NCBI GenBank assembly: GCA_020845575.1
Contig: JADLFL010000067.1
Location: 45,527-109,526, forward strand
Source: Acidobacteriota bacterium
Lineage (GTDB): Bacteria > Acidobacteriota > Vicinamibacteria > Vicinamibacterales > Vicinamibacteraceae
Direction: 5' to 3'
Length of the DNA stretch: 64,000 nucleotides
Each line of letters opens with the position of its first letter. Within the stretch, counting starts at the first letter, position 1. The position numbers and the translations under genes are program-made. The notes under the pieces were generated by a model. The model searched no databases and was not told the DNA's origin. It saw only the letters and a list, made by a program, of their open reading frames with translations. Below, in pieces: positions 1 through 8,336 of the stretch.

Positions 1-368
1 AAGATCTCGACGACTTCCTCATCCCACAGGTGGTCGTCGCGCCTGGTCATCGTGGCCCACGGGGCCGGGTCGTCGGCGTCCCAGCGGAGGTAGAGGCCTT
101 CCGGTGCCCACAGCGCACGAAGCCGCGTCTCGTATGGCGACGCGCCCCACGCCAGCACCGCCGCGCCCTTCCACGCCCCATCGTCTGCCGCGAGCAGGGC
201 GGCACGCGTGGTGCCCGGTGTCACCTTGCGCACGCTGTAGCTCGCATCGACAGGCTGCGGTGCCTGCGCCGGCCGTGCGGTCGCCGGGGCCGCTGATCGA
301 ACCTGCGCGAAAGCCGGAGCCGAAAGAACGAGGAGAGCGCCACACCCGAGCACGAACCGTCGAAGCAT
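1..368 (-). CDS. Secreted CBM9-like carbohydrate-binding protein, N-terminal part
   Basis: The gene runs off the left edge; about 122 residues are visible. The first 22 residues form a signal peptide (MLRRFVLGCGALLVLSAPAFA, cleavage after AFA), so the product is exported. The later part contains LYLRWDADDP and a stretch ending DDHLWDEEVVEI, the pattern of family-9-like carbohydrate-binding domains, where an aromatic and acidic edge follows a strand reading YLRWD. The start at 368 is supported by a TATACT box seven bases upstream. Such proteins bind sugars or sit as accessory domains on larger enzymes; the missing C-terminus could hold a catalytic part. The family call is from motif memory, not alignment. 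Confidence 0.6.
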   Translation of the reverse strand, partial: MLRRFVLGCGALLVLSAPAFAQVRSAAPATARPAQAPQPVDASYSVRKVTPGTTRAALLAADDGAWKGAAVLAWGASPYETRLRALWAPEGLYLRWDADDPAPWATMTRRDDHLWDEEVVEI

Positions 369-375
369 GCCGCCG

Positions 376-381
376 AGTATA
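376..381 (-). promoter_or_regulatory. -10 box TATACT of the CBM9-like gene
   Basis: TATACT on the minus strand ends seven bases before the ATG at 368. With this spacing transcription would begin at or next to the start codon, so the message is probably leaderless. No convincing -35 hexamer is visible. Confidence 0.5.
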
Positions 382-435
382 ACGGCCTGTGGTCCCGGAC
401 ACGCTGCATCATGGGACTCGCGCCTTGCACCTTCC

Positions 436-470
436 GCCATTCGCCATTCGGCATTCGTCATTCGGCATTC
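436..470 (+). repeat. 7-bp-period repeat, five units of GNCATTC
   Basis: Five consecutive heptamers GCCATTC, GCCATTC, GGCATTC, GTCATTC, GGCATTC lie between the ABC permease stop and the divergent upstream region of the CBM9-like gene. The same unit recurs at 12991-13018 and, reversed, at 45854-45888. Confidence 0.85.
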
Positions 471-476
471 CGTCGT

Positions 477-1775
477 TCACCGCGCGCCGATCCAGCGGGC
501 CATCTCGCGGTACGACGCGGTCTTGCCCTGCATCAGGAGCCCGACGCGCAGGATGCGCCCGGCCGCCCAGACGATGGCAATCGTTGTCGCGACGGAACCG
601 ACGACGGCCAGCGCAAGCTGCCAGAGTGGCGGCCCGGGTGGCAGCGCGAGCCGCATCAGCATCAGGTACGGCGACCAGAACGGGACGAGCGAGAAGCCCG
701 TGGCGATGGCGCCGTCCGGGTTCTGCACCACCTGAATCCACACGAGCAGCGGCAGTATCGTCAGGATGATCGCGGGCGTCATCATGCCCTGCGCATCCTT
801 GATCTCGCTGCACGCGGCACCGATCGCGATGAACAGCGAGCCGTAGAGCACCACGGCGATGACGAGAAACAGCGCGAACCACGGGAGTATGCCCCACGGG
901 ATCACGCCCATGTAGTCGACCTGCGCCAGCGCGACCAGGCCGCTGCCGAGATACACCGCCGCCAGCGTGAGCGTCACGGCCACGCTGCCGAGCAGCTTGC
1001 CGAGCATCAACTGGAATGCGCTGACCGACCCGAGCAGCACTTCGCTGATGCGGCTGGTCTTCTCCTCGATCACGCTGTTGAGCAGTTGCGGCGCGGAACT
1101 CATGACGAGGCCGAACAGCACGAACATCGCGATGGAGGGCACCAGGATCGCCCGCCCGACGTCCACGGTCGCCGCTTCGGCGACCGTGCCGTCGGGACCG
1201 CGCACCACGAGTTCGCGGCGTGTGAGAGGCAGGGGTGCGAGCAGACCGGTGGCCTGCGTGCGGTCCACGCCCAGCCGTTCCAGGCGTACGGTGCCGACGA
1301 TGCGGCTCACTTCGCGCCGCAGCCAGTCGGGCAACGTCTGATACGTCGGGGTCTGACTGAAGTACCTGACGGCTCCGGCCTCCGCATCGCCCTGCAGCGC
1401 GGCGACGGGAATCTCGACGAACGCAAACAGCTCACCCTTGCGTACACGGTCCGACAGCGCCAGCCGCGCGGCGTCCTCCGGTTCGTTCGACGGCGCGACC
1501 ACTTCTGGCGCAAAGTGAGGTCCCGTACGCCGGCCGGCGGGAGACGTCGCCTCCGTGTTGTGCGAACGCGTCGCTTCTACCAGCAGCGGAGCCACCACGC
1601 CCGTGCGATCGAGGATGGCGAACCGGCGCTCCGACGTGTCGCGCCGCGCCGTGACGGTCTGGATGGCGAACGCGAGCACCATCAGCAGCGGCACCGACAG
1701 CAGGCCGATCAGGAAGGCCTTGCTGCGAACGGCCTGCTCGAGCTCCGCGATGGCGATGATGAGGACCTTGCGCAT
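477..1775 (-). CDS. ABC-2 type transporter permease (NatB-like)
   Basis: This 432-residue membrane protein is the permease partner of the ATPase that ends five bases upstream of its start. One membrane segment lies near residues 18-42, then a large extracytoplasmic domain of about 180 residues, then five or so C-terminal membrane segments from about residue 230. That is the NatB/ABC-2 topology (one plus five helices around a big outer loop). NatAB systems export sodium or drugs in Bacillus; the substrate here cannot be read from sequence. The start ATG at 1775 was chosen because it follows the ATPase stop and gives the membrane anchor directly; the longer frame upstream is antisense shadow. 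Confidence 0.8.
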   Translation of the reverse strand: MRKVLIIAIAELEQAVRSKAFLIGLLSVPLLMVLAFAIQTVTARRDTSERRFAILDRTGVVAPLLVEATRSHNTEATSPAGRRTGPHFAPEVVAPSNEPEDAARLALSDRVRKGELFAFVEIPVAALQGDAEAGAVRYFSQTPTYQTLPDWLRREVSRIVGTVRLERLGVDRTQATGLLAPLPLTRRELVVRGPDGTVAEAATVDVGRAILVPSIAMFVLFGLVMSSAPQLLNSVIEEKTSRISEVLLGSVSAFQLMLGKLLGSVAVTLTLAAVYLGSGLVALAQVDYMGVIPWGILPWFALFLVIAVVLYGSLFIAIGAACSEIKDAQGMMTPAIILTILPLLVWIQVVQNPDGAIATGFSLVPFWSPYLMLMRLALPPGPPLWQLALAVVGSVATTIAIVWAAGRILRVGLLMQGKTASYREMARWIGAR

Positions 1776-1780
1776 GGCGA

Positions 1781-2704
1781 TCAGTTCTCCAGGCTCGACG
1801 AGTCCTCGTCCGCGGTGGGACGAGCGATGTCGACGAAGATGTCGTGCAGCGACGGCCGCGTGATCTCGAACCGCTGCACGTGCGTGCGCGCCACAAGCTG
1901 CGCCAGAAACTGCTGCGGGTCCATGGAGAGGCGTACCGACTGCACGTTGCCGTGATCGACGACGCCATCCACGCCCGGGATGGCGGTGAGGACCACGCGT
2001 CCTCCATCGGCCTGCACCAGGACCTCGTCGTGCCCGTACGTCGACTGGATATCGTCGAGCGATCCGTCGAGCACCTTGCGTCCGCGGAAGATCATGCCGA
2101 TGCGATCGCACAGGCGCTCGGCGACGGCCATGTCGTGCGTGCTGAAGAGAATCGTCGTGCCGCGCGCCTTCAGCTCGAGGACCGCGTCGCGCATCACGTC
2201 GCGGTTGACGGGATCCAGGCCCGAGAAGGGCTCGTCGAGGATCACCAGCGCCGGGCGCGCCACGACTGTCGCGATGAACTGCACCTTCTGCGACATGCCC
2301 TTGGAGAGGGCCTGCACCTTCCTGTCGGCCACGTGCGACAACCCGAGACGTGCGAGCCAGTCGTCGGCCTCGCGCTGCACCTGATCCCGGCGACCGCCCT
2401 TGAGCTCGCCGTAGTACGTCAGCAGGCGGCGCACCGGCATCTGCTTGTAGAGTCCGCGCTCTTCGGGGAGGTAGCCGACCGTGTCACGCGCGGCCGAGGT
2501 GTCGCGACTGCCCAGCACCTCGACGGTCCCGCTGTCGGGCAGCAGGATGTTCATGATCATCCGCAGCGTCGTCGTCTTCCCCGACCCGTTGGGACCGATG
2601 AAGCCGTAGATCGCCCCCGGGGGCACCTCGAGCGACAGCGCGTCGACGGCAGTCGTCGAACCGAAGCGTTTGTAGACCGAGTCGAGCGCAATGGCAGGTC
2701 GCAT
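1781..2704 (-). CDS. ABC transporter ATP-binding protein (NatA-like)
   Basis: A 307-residue ATPase with Walker A GPNGSGKT at 37-44, signature LSKGMSQK near 133-140, Walker B LVILDEP at 153-159 and the H-loop histidine at 190. After the nucleotide-binding domain there is a C-terminal extension of about 70 residues ending in a motif like RPSLHDIFVDI, usual in NatA/CcmA-type exporters. It forms a two-gene operon with the permease that starts five bases after its stop. It is transcribed divergently from alaS across a 45-base gap holding two -10 boxes. Substrate unknown. Confidence 0.88.
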   Translation of the reverse strand: MRPAIALDSVYKRFGSTTAVDALSLEVPPGAIYGFIGPNGSGKTTTLRMIMNILLPDSGTVEVLGSRDTSAARDTVGYLPEERGLYKQMPVRRLLTYYGELKGGRRDQVQREADDWLARLGLSHVADRKVQALSKGMSQKVQFIATVVARPALVILDEPFSGLDPVNRDVMRDAVLELKARGTTILFSTHDMAVAERLCDRIGMIFRGRKVLDGSLDDIQSTYGHDEVLVQADGGRVVLTAIPGVDGVVDHGNVQSVRLSMDPQQFLAQLVARTHVQRFEITRPSLHDIFVDIARPTADEDSSSLEN

Positions 2705-2718
2705 GGCGAAAGCTCCGA

Positions 2719-2740
2719 ATTGTATTCCCGGCCTTACAAT
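2719..2740. promoter_or_regulatory. Back-to-back -10 boxes for natA-like operon and alaS
   Basis: TACAAT occurs on the minus strand at 2719-2724 (14 bases before the ATPase start) and on the plus strand at 2735-2740 (nine bases before alaS). Both are good sigma-70 -10 hexamers. The alaS message would begin at or within a few bases of its ATG. The two promoters share one 45-base spacer, so their polymerases would compete. Confidence 0.5.
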
Positions 2741-2749
2741 GGTCTGCTT

Positions 2750-5398
2750 ATGCGTTCTCGCGAGATCCGCCGTGGGTTCCTCGACTATTTCGCGTCGCGC
2801 GGGCACAAGCCCGTGGCCAGTTCGTCGCTGGTGCCTGGCGACGATCCGACGTTGCTCTTCACCAACGCCGGGATGAACCAGTTCAAGGACGTCTTCCTCG
2901 GCAAGGAGCGGCGCGACTACTCGCGCGCCACCACCGCGCAGAAGTGCATGCGCGTGAGCGGGAAACACAACGACCTCGACAACGTGGGGCCGTCGCCACG
3001 CCACCATACGTTCTTCGAGATGCTGGGCAACTTCTCGTTCGGCGACTACTTCAAGGCCGACGCCATCCCCTTCGCCTGGACACTGCTTACGGACGTGTGG
3101 CACCTGCCGAAGGAACGCCTGCACGCGACGATCTTCCAGGGCGACGCCACAGTGCCGCGAGACGACGAGGCGTACGCGCTCTGGCGGCAGTTCCTGCCCG
3201 CCGATCGCATCAGTGAGCTCGGCGCCGACGACAACTTCTGGCAGATGGGCGACACGGGCCCGTGCGGCAGGTGCTCCGAGATCTACTACGTGAAAGACGA
3301 TGGTTCCATGATGGAGATCTGGAACAACGTCTTCATGGAGTTCGATCGTCAGCCGGGCGGCGCACTGGTGCCGCTGCCGGCTCCGTCCATCGACACGGGC
3401 ATGGGCCTCGAACGCGTGACGGCGGTGCTCCAGGGCGTGGAGAGCAACTACGACACCGATCTGTTCCAGCCGCTGCTGCAGGACGTGGCGGCGATGTGCG
3501 GGCGCGCGTATGGCGCCGACGAAGCGTCCGGCACGTCGATGCGCGTCATCGCCGATCACATGCGCGCGTCGACGTTCCTCATCGCCGACGGCGTGATCCC
3601 GAGCAACGAGTGGCGCGGGTACGTGCTTCGCAAGATCATGCGTCGCGCGATGCGGCACGGCAAGAAGCTCGGCATCAACGATCCCTTCATGCACGTGCTC
3701 GCCGATCGCGTGGTAGCCGAAATGGACGACGCGTACCCGGAACTCCGGACCAACCGCGACAGCGTCGTGAAGGTGATCCGCTCCGAGGAGGAGCGCTTCG
3801 ACGCCGTGTTGACGGGCGGCCTCGGACGTCTGGAGCAGGTGCTCGATCGCACAGTAGCCGCCGGCAGCCAGGTGGTGGCGGGAGACGAGGTCTTCCGGCT
3901 CTACGACTCGCTGGGCCTGCCGCTCGACTTCATCGAGGACCTCGCGAGCGAGCGGCAGTTGACCGTCGACCGCGCGGGCTACGACGCCGCCATGGAGGCG
4001 CAGCGTGAACGGGCGCGGGCGGGCAGCCACTTCGAACTGACGCGCGCGCAGGGCTTCACGACGCGCGAGGCATCCACCTCCGCGGCCCTCGACAGCCTCG
4101 GCGATCGATTCGACGGCTACGACGCGACGGATGTCGATGGGGCCCACATCGTGGCGCTCTTCGACGACACGCGCACCGAGGTGCCTGCGCTCGACGCCGG
4201 CGCGGCCGGTTTCGTCGTCCTCGATCGCACGCCGTTCTATGTGGAGAGCGGCGGACAGGTCTCCGATACGGGCACGCTCACCGCGCACGACGGCGCGGCC
4301 GACGTGCAGGGCATGTCGCGCCTGTCTGCCGGTGGTCCGCGCGTGCATCACGTTGTGGTGTCGCGCGGCACGCTGCGGACCGGATCCCTCGTACAGGCGC
4401 GCGTCGATGCTGCGCGGCGCACCGCGATCCGCCGGAACCACACCGCAACGCACCTGCTCCACGCCGCCCTGCGACAGACGCTGGGCACGCACGTGAAGCA
4501 GGCCGGCTCGCTCGTGGCGCCGGATCGACTCCGCTTCGACTTCGTACACACGGGCTCCATCTCCGCCGACGACCTCGCCGCCATCGAGCGCATCGTCAAC
4601 GCAGAGGTGATGCGCAACACGGGTGTCGAGACGACGCTGCGAAAGACCGACGAGGCGATGGCGCTCGGTGCGATGGCCCTGTTCGGCGAGAAGTACGGCG
4701 ACACCGTGCGCGTGGTGAACGTTCCCGGGTTCAGCCTGGAACTCTGTGGCGGCACACACTGTCGCGCGACGGGCGACATCGGTCCGTTCACCATCGTCAG
4801 TGAAGGCGGTGTGGCGGCCGGCGTGCGTCGCGTCGAAGCCGTGACGGGCGAAGGCGCCGTGGCGCTGCTCCAGGACGAGCGTCGGCAGTTGCAGGCCGTG
4901 TCGGCGGAGCTCCACGCGGCACCGGCGGACGCCGCCGACACGGCCGTGAAGCTCCAGGCCGAGGTCAAGCGACTCACCAAAGCCCTTCATGACGCCCGCG
5001 TGAAGGCGGCGCTGGGCACCGGCGGCGACGCGACGGGCGGTCAACAGACGCACGACGCGAGTGGCGTGAAGGTGGTGACGCGGCGGGTTGATGGCGTGGA
5101 CCGCACGGCGCTGCGCGACCTGGCCGATCAGATCAAGGCGTCGCTCGGTTCCGGCGTCGTCGTGCTCGCGGCCGACGCCGAGGGCAAGGTGAGCTTCGTG
5201 GTGTCGGTGACCAAGGACCTGACGGGCCGCGTCAAGGCGGGCGACCTGGTGAAGCGCCTCGGCCCGATCGTAGGAGGTGGCGGTGGTGGGCGCCCCGATT
5301 TCGCTGAGGCCGGCGGCAAGCAGCCGGAGCGGATCGACGACCTCCTCGCGGCCGCCCCGGGCGCCGTGAGCGACATCCTGAGCCAGACGACGAACTGA
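2750..5398 (+). CDS. alaS: Alanine--tRNA ligase
   Basis: An 882-residue class II aminoacyl-tRNA synthetase that charges tRNA-Ala in the cytoplasm. The N-terminal catalytic core is full length (FTNAGMNQFKDVFLG, then the KCMRVSGKHNDL stretch), followed by the editing domain with zinc-type motifs HTATH near residue 565 and CGGTH near residue 665, and the C-terminal oligomerisation region rich in glycine before the stop. The length matches the family (about 875). The ATG at 2750 is fixed by the canonical first residues and by a TACAAT box nine bases upstream. A long antisense open frame runs across the whole gene but has no protein-like content. Confidence 0.97.
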   Translation: MRSREIRRGFLDYFASRGHKPVASSSLVPGDDPTLLFTNAGMNQFKDVFLGKERRDYSRATTAQKCMRVSGKHNDLDNVGPSPRHHTFFEMLGNFSFGDYFKADAIPFAWTLLTDVWHLPKERLHATIFQGDATVPRDDEAYALWRQFLPADRISELGADDNFWQMGDTGPCGRCSEIYYVKDDGSMMEIWNNVFMEFDRQPGGALVPLPAPSIDTGMGLERVTAVLQGVESNYDTDLFQPLLQDVAAMCGRAYGADEASGTSMRVIADHMRASTFLIADGVIPSNEWRGYVLRKIMRRAMRHGKKLGINDPFMHVLADRVVAEMDDAYPELRTNRDSVVKVIRSEEERFDAVLTGGLGRLEQVLDRTVAAGSQVVAGDEVFRLYDSLGLPLDFIEDLASERQLTVDRAGYDAAMEAQRERARAGSHFELTRAQGFTTREASTSAALDSLGDRFDGYDATDVDGAHIVALFDDTRTEVPALDAGAAGFVVLDRTPFYVESGGQVSDTGTLTAHDGAADVQGMSRLSAGGPRVHHVVVSRGTLRTGSLVQARVDAARRTAIRRNHTATHLLHAALRQTLGTHVKQAGSLVAPDRLRFDFVHTGSISADDLAAIERIVNAEVMRNTGVETTLRKTDEAMALGAMALFGEKYGDTVRVVNVPGFSLELCGGTHCRATGDIGPFTIVSEGGVAAGVRRVEAVTGEGAVALLQDERRQLQAVSAELHAAPADAADTAVKLQAEVKRLTKALHDARVKAALGTGGDATGGQQTHDASGVKVVTRRVDGVDRTALRDLADQIKASLGSGVVVLAADAEGKVSFVVSVTKDLTGRVKAGDLVKRLGPIVGGGGGGRPDFAEAGGKQPERIDDLLAAAPGAVSDILSQTTN

Positions 5399-5531
5399 CA
5401 GGATTGTCGTTTCTGCGACGTCTCGCGCACGTCCGGATCGCGGTCCCTGCCAGATCGTCTGCGGACATGCGCGCATTTCCGGGCCTTTCGCGCCGGATCG
5501 AGTCTTGCCTCTCCATGCCGATGTGGTGGGC

Positions 5532-6245
5532 ATGGTGTGTTCTCGCGCATGGGTGTCGTCGCTGGTCCTGGTCGCCGGGGTGAGTCTGGCGGCCTCCCCA
5601 GCATCGGCGCAGATCTTCGTGAGCCGCGACGCGGCCGGCACGATCGTCCTGTCCGATTCGCCGATGGCCGGCACGACGGCCACCTATGCGGTCCGCGGAT
5701 CGTCCATCAGGACCACGCGCGTGGAATCGGCAGGCACCCAATCGCTGTACGACGAAGTGATCGAGGCCGCCTCCGCTGAACATGGCGTCAGGCCGGAACT
5801 CGTTCGCGCCGTGATCCAGGTGGAATCGGCTTTCAACCCGCGTGCGCGTTCCCATGTGGGTGCGATGGGGTTGATGCAGTTGATGCCCGGGACGGCCGCC
5901 GACCTCGGTGTGGACAACCCCTGGGATCCTGTCCAGAACATCCACGGGGGCGTGGCGTACCTCGGGTCGCTGATCCGGACCTTCGGTGGCGACGAGGTGC
6001 TGGCACTCGCGGCGTACAACGCGGGGCCCGGCGCGGTGAACCGCTACGGCCAGAAGGTGCCGCCCTACCGCGAGACGCAGGACTACGTCCGCAAGATCAC
6101 CAACCGTACGACGGTGGGCTCGGCCCCTCGCGGCGGGAGTGGACGAGCCATTGTCTACAAGGTGCTGGAAGATGTGGACGGTCAGCTGCAGTGGCGCCTG
6201 ACGGGCACGCGGCCCACGAGCGGTCGCTACGAGGTGGTGCGCTGA
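5532..6245 (+). CDS. Lytic murein transglycosylase, SLT domain
   Basis: The 237-residue exported enzyme cleaves the glycan strand of peptidoglycan. Residues 1-26 are a signal peptide ending ASPASA. A short DUF4124-like segment follows (IFVSRDAAGTIVLSDSP, about 28-44), then the SLT domain from about 70 to 200 with catalytic Glu98 in VESAFNP, GLMQLMPGTA near 113-122, AAYNAGPGAV and the closing YRETQDYVRKI. The ATG at 5532 gives a compact signal peptide; a TTG at 5505 would add nine residues. It lies 130 bases after alaS and is probably separately transcribed. It converges with the TerB-like gene, stop to stop, four bases apart. Confidence 0.87.
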   Translation: MVCSRAWVSSLVLVAGVSLAASPASAQIFVSRDAAGTIVLSDSPMAGTTATYAVRGSSIRTTRVESAGTQSLYDEVIEAASAEHGVRPELVRAVIQVESAFNPRARSHVGAMGLMQLMPGTAADLGVDNPWDPVQNIHGGVAYLGSLIRTFGGDEVLALAAYNAGPGAVNRYGQKVPPYRETQDYVRKITNRTTVGSAPRGGSGRAIVYKVLEDVDGQLQWRLTGTRPTSGRYEVVR

Positions 6246-6248
6246 CGG

Positions 6249-6767
6249 TCAGGTCGTGCGGCGAGCGTTGAGGGCGTCGCGAAATTCAAGGCGCAGGGCC
6301 ATCACATCCGCCCGATCGAGCCGCAGCGCGTTGGCGATGCGGCTGATTTCCGTATCCTCGACCGTGGCGATGCCGTGCTGCGCGGACACGGTGAACAGTG
6401 CGCGCAAGAGCTGACGCTTCTCGTCGAGCGAGGCCAGCGCCTCGAACTCCCGCGCGACCTGATAATCCTCCGCCGCGCCATGGCTGGATGTGGCCGCTAT
6501 GGCCAGGTGTACCAGCCGCGCGGCCTGCTCGGGGGTCACGTCCTCTTCCGCCGCCAGTCGCACCTCCATCACCGCACGTTCCTCATCGGTCACGTGGTGA
6601 TCGGCGAACGCCACCCGTCCGAGCAGATACGCGAACCCGGCCAGCAGGCGCGCGCGCTCGGGCGGCAGCCCCTTCAGCGCCGCCGCAATCTCCGAGACGG
6701 TCTCCGTCTCATGCCTGGCATCGTCTCCTCCGCCAAGCCCCAGACTGCGGAACAGTGTGGACAGCAT
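6249..6767 (-). CDS. TerB-like tellurite-resistance family protein
   Basis: A 172-residue helical cytoplasmic protein. The segment from about 40 to 150 (FAYLLGRVAFADHHVTDEERAV and later VEDTEISRIANAL) has the TerB/DjlA-type pattern: a helical repeat with an acidic D-x-x-V-x-x-E-E metal-binding motif seen twice. Family members bind metal ions and are scaffolds at membranes; many have nothing to do with tellurite. Its start codon shares one base with the stop codon of the upstream holin-like membrane gene (TGATG), so the two are translationally coupled and may act together at the membrane. Confidence 0.7.
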   Translation of the reverse strand: MLSTLFRSLGLGGGDDARHETETVSEIAAALKGLPPERARLLAGFAYLLGRVAFADHHVTDEERAVMEVRLAAEEDVTPEQAARLVHLAIAATSSHGAAEDYQVAREFEALASLDEKRQLLRALFTVSAQHGIATVEDTEISRIANALRLDRADVMALRLEFRDALNARRTT

Positions 6768-7111
6768 CAGCGCTTCGACGCGAACACGCCGCCGAGCACC
6801 CAGCTCACGACGCTGACGAGCAGGGCTCCGAGGACCGCGCTGCCGAAGCCCGCCACGTCGAATCCGGGCGTGACGGCCGCCGCCAGCCCGAACGCCAGGC
6901 CGTTGACGACGAGGTAGAACAGCCCCAGCGTCAGGATGGTGATCGGGAGCGTGAGGATGGTGAGCACCGGTCGTACCAGCGCATTGACCAATCCGAGCAC
7001 CAACGCAGCCACGACCAGCGCCGACACCGATCGCACCGTGACACCCGGCACGAGATACGCCGTCACCCAGAGCGACGCCGCCACGATGGCCCAATGCAGG
7101 AGGAAGCCCAT
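6767..7111 (-). CDS. Small membrane protein of the phage-holin-4 superfamily (YvlD-like)
   Basis: A 114-residue protein with four predicted membrane helices and the family signature GLVNALVRPVLTILTLPITI followed by LFYLVVNGLAF. This is the Phage_holin_4_2 / YvlD family, widespread in bacterial chromosomes and usually not a phage lysis gene. The role is unknown; in Bacillus yvlD belongs to an envelope-stress operon. TAGCGT eight bases before the ATG at 7111 marks a short or leaderless message. It is followed directly by the TerB-like gene with one base of overlap. Confidence 0.82.
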   Translation of the reverse strand: MGFLLHWAIVAASLWVTAYLVPGVTVRSVSALVVAALVLGLVNALVRPVLTILTLPITILTLGLFYLVVNGLAFGLAAAVTPGFDVAGFGSAVLGALLVSVVSWVLGGVFASKR

Positions 7112-7226
7112 AGGGAACTACGCTATCACGGCCGGCAATCCACCTTCGCGCTGCGCGCTACGTGGACAGGCCGGCAACTCGGTAAGGGATGCCGCCAGGT
7201 CGGGCCTGGCCGATTGCGGGTGAAGA

Positions 7227-7442
7227 GTGAAAGGCGTGACCTTCACCATCGAACTCGAGCGGGAAGACGACGGACGCTGGCTCGCCGAGGTACCGGCTCT
7301 GCCCGGCGTGCTTTGCTATGGCACCAGCCGCGATGAGGCCGTCGCCCGGGTGCAGGCCCTCGCGCTCCGGGTGATCGCCGAGCGTCTCGAACTTCGCGAG
7401 ACGCCGTCTGACTTCCTGAACGTCACCTTCAACGCCGCGTGA
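7227..7442 (+). CDS. hicB: HicB-like antitoxin
   Basis: A 71-residue protein with the partial RNase H fold of HicB: FTIELEREDDGRWLAEVPALPGV, then YGTSRDEAVARVQALALRVIAERLE. In HicAB systems HicB blocks the HicA RNase. Here it is only the domain without a DNA-binding tail, so autoregulation must come from elsewhere. GTG at 7227 is the start; its stop overlaps the GTG start of the toxin gene by four bases, so antitoxin is made first. The order antitoxin-toxin is reversed compared with the hicA-hicB order of E. coli. Confidence 0.85.
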   Translation: MKGVTFTIELEREDDGRWLAEVPALPGVLCYGTSRDEAVARVQALALRVIAERLELRETPSDFLNVTFNAA

Positions 7443-7651
7443 GCAACTGGCCCGCCAGGAACGCACGGCGCGTTCTCACCGCGTTGATACGAAACGGCTG
7501 GGTCGAGAAACGCCGCTCGGGTTCCCACCGCACACTCGCTCGTCCGGATTGGCCAGACATCGTGTTCGCGTTTCACGATGACGAGGAACTCGGCCTCAGG
7601 ATGCTCGCCAGAATCAGCAAACAGACGCACTTGCGTCCCGAAGGCCTGTAG
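7439..7651 (+). CDS. hicA: HicA-like mRNA interferase toxin
   Basis: A 70-residue double-stranded-RNA-binding-fold toxin. The family core is visible: RRVLTALIRNGWVEKRRSGSHRTL with catalytic His30 in GSH, then FAFHDDEELGLRMLARISKQ. HicA cleaves mRNAs and stops translation until HicB neutralises it. It starts with GTG inside the end of hicB. The toxin looks intact, so the pair is probably functional. Fifty bases downstream begin the repeats before the S4-domain gene. Confidence 0.85.
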   Translation: MSNWPARNARRVLTALIRNGWVEKRRSGSHRTLARPDWPDIVFAFHDDEELGLRMLARISKQTHLRPEGL

Positions 7652-7672
7652 CCGCGGGGAACGGTCGGGCCC

Positions 7673-7748
7673 CGACCGCGCCCTGTCTGGCATTCCCGGC
7701 ATCGCACCGTGTTTCCAACCGGTTGCCGGTTGCCCATTGCCGGTTGCC
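7673..7748 (+). repeat. Composite 7-bp-period element upstream of S4-domain gene
   Basis: A GGCATTC/CGGCATC part near 7688-7706 is followed by four heptamers GGTTGCC, GGTTGCC, CATTGCC, GGTTGCC at 7721-7748. The same order of parts recurs at 8256-8336 on the other side of the S4-domain gene, so the gene is flanked by two diverged direct copies about 80 bases long. Confidence 0.8.
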
Positions 7749-7757
7749 GGTTACGAT
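7730..7757 (+). promoter_or_regulatory. Promoter of S4-domain gene, -35 inside repeat
   Basis: TTGCCC at 7730-7735, a 16-base spacer, then TACGAT at 7752-7757. The -35 hexamer is part of the GGTTGCC heptamer tract. The start codon follows the -10 box by only five bases, so the message should be leaderless. Confidence 0.5.
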
Positions 7758-7762
7758 TCCCC

Positions 7763-8167
7763 GTGCCCGATCTGCTGATCTCCGACCGGCCCCTTCGTCT
7801 CGACGTGTGGCTCGATGTCGCCTGTCTCTGCAAGACGCGGTCGGAGGCGCAGCGGGCGATCAAGGGCGGCAAGGTCGAGGTCAACGGCGAGCGGCCCAAG
7901 CAGAACCGCGACATCAAGCCGGGCGACACCGTCACGCTGACGCGGCCGCTCGGGCGCAAACAGGTGGTCCGCGTGACCGGCACCTGCGAGCAGCACCTGC
8001 CCAAGGCCGACGCCAGGACCTTGCTCTACGAGGACATCACCCCGCCACCCACGCCCGAAGAACGCGCGTTCCTCCAGTTGCTGAAGGACACGCGCCCGAG
8101 GGGTCCCGCCGTGGCCCCGGACAAACGCGAACGGCGAGAGCTACGCCGCCTCAAAGGGCGGGAGTAG
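7763..8167 (+). CDS. S4-domain RNA-binding protein (Hsp15/HslR-like)
   Basis: The 134-residue protein opens with an S4 domain: RLDVWLDVACLCKTRSEAQRAIKGGKVEVNG, then PGDTVTL. It has a basic tail ending RRELRRLKGRE. In E. coli Hsp15 this family binds free 50S subunits that carry a stuck nascent chain and helps recycle them. Length and the S4-plus-basic-tail plan agree, but other S4 proteins look similar. The GTG at 7763 was chosen because it follows a TACGAT -10 box by five bases and the domain starts at once. It lies between two copies of a composite repeat. Confidence 0.75.
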   Translation: MPDLLISDRPLRLDVWLDVACLCKTRSEAQRAIKGGKVEVNGERPKQNRDIKPGDTVTLTRPLGRKQVVRVTGTCEQHLPKADARTLLYEDITPPPTPEERAFLQLLKDTRPRGPAVAPDKRERRELRRLKGRE

Positions 8168-8336
8168 GGGGACGGCCGGGCTCGGAGAGCCCTACCTTGT
8201 GCGGCGGTTGCCCTACCTGTGCGGCGGTAGGGAGGGTCGGCCCTCCGGGCCCCACCGCGCCCCGTCCCGCATTCCCGGCATCGCGGCATTCCGGCATTTT
8301 CCCGACCGGTTGCCCGTTGCCGATTGCCGGTTGCCG
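8168..8336 (+). repeat. REP-like palindromes and second composite heptamer element
   Basis: Directly after the S4 gene come GGCTCGGAGAGCC and two copies of CCCTACCT(T)GTGCGGCGGT, then a GGTCGGCCCTCCGGGCC inverted sequence. From about 8256 follows the composite element: GCATTCCCGGCATCG, CGGCATTCCGGCATT, and four heptamers at 8308-8335 (GGTTGCC, CGTTGCC, GATTGCC, GGTTGCC). No gene is present here. Confidence 0.7.

Noticed and set aside
1781..5683. A very long antisense open frame across alaS and its neighbours
   Set aside because: The true genes on the other strand have conserved protein families; the antisense frame only mirrors high GC at third positions and has no protein-like pattern beyond the ABC ATPase at its end.
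6767..7111. Phage holin as sign of a prophage
   Set aside because: The YvlD-like family is common in chromosomes, and no phage structural, lysis or integrase gene lies nearby.
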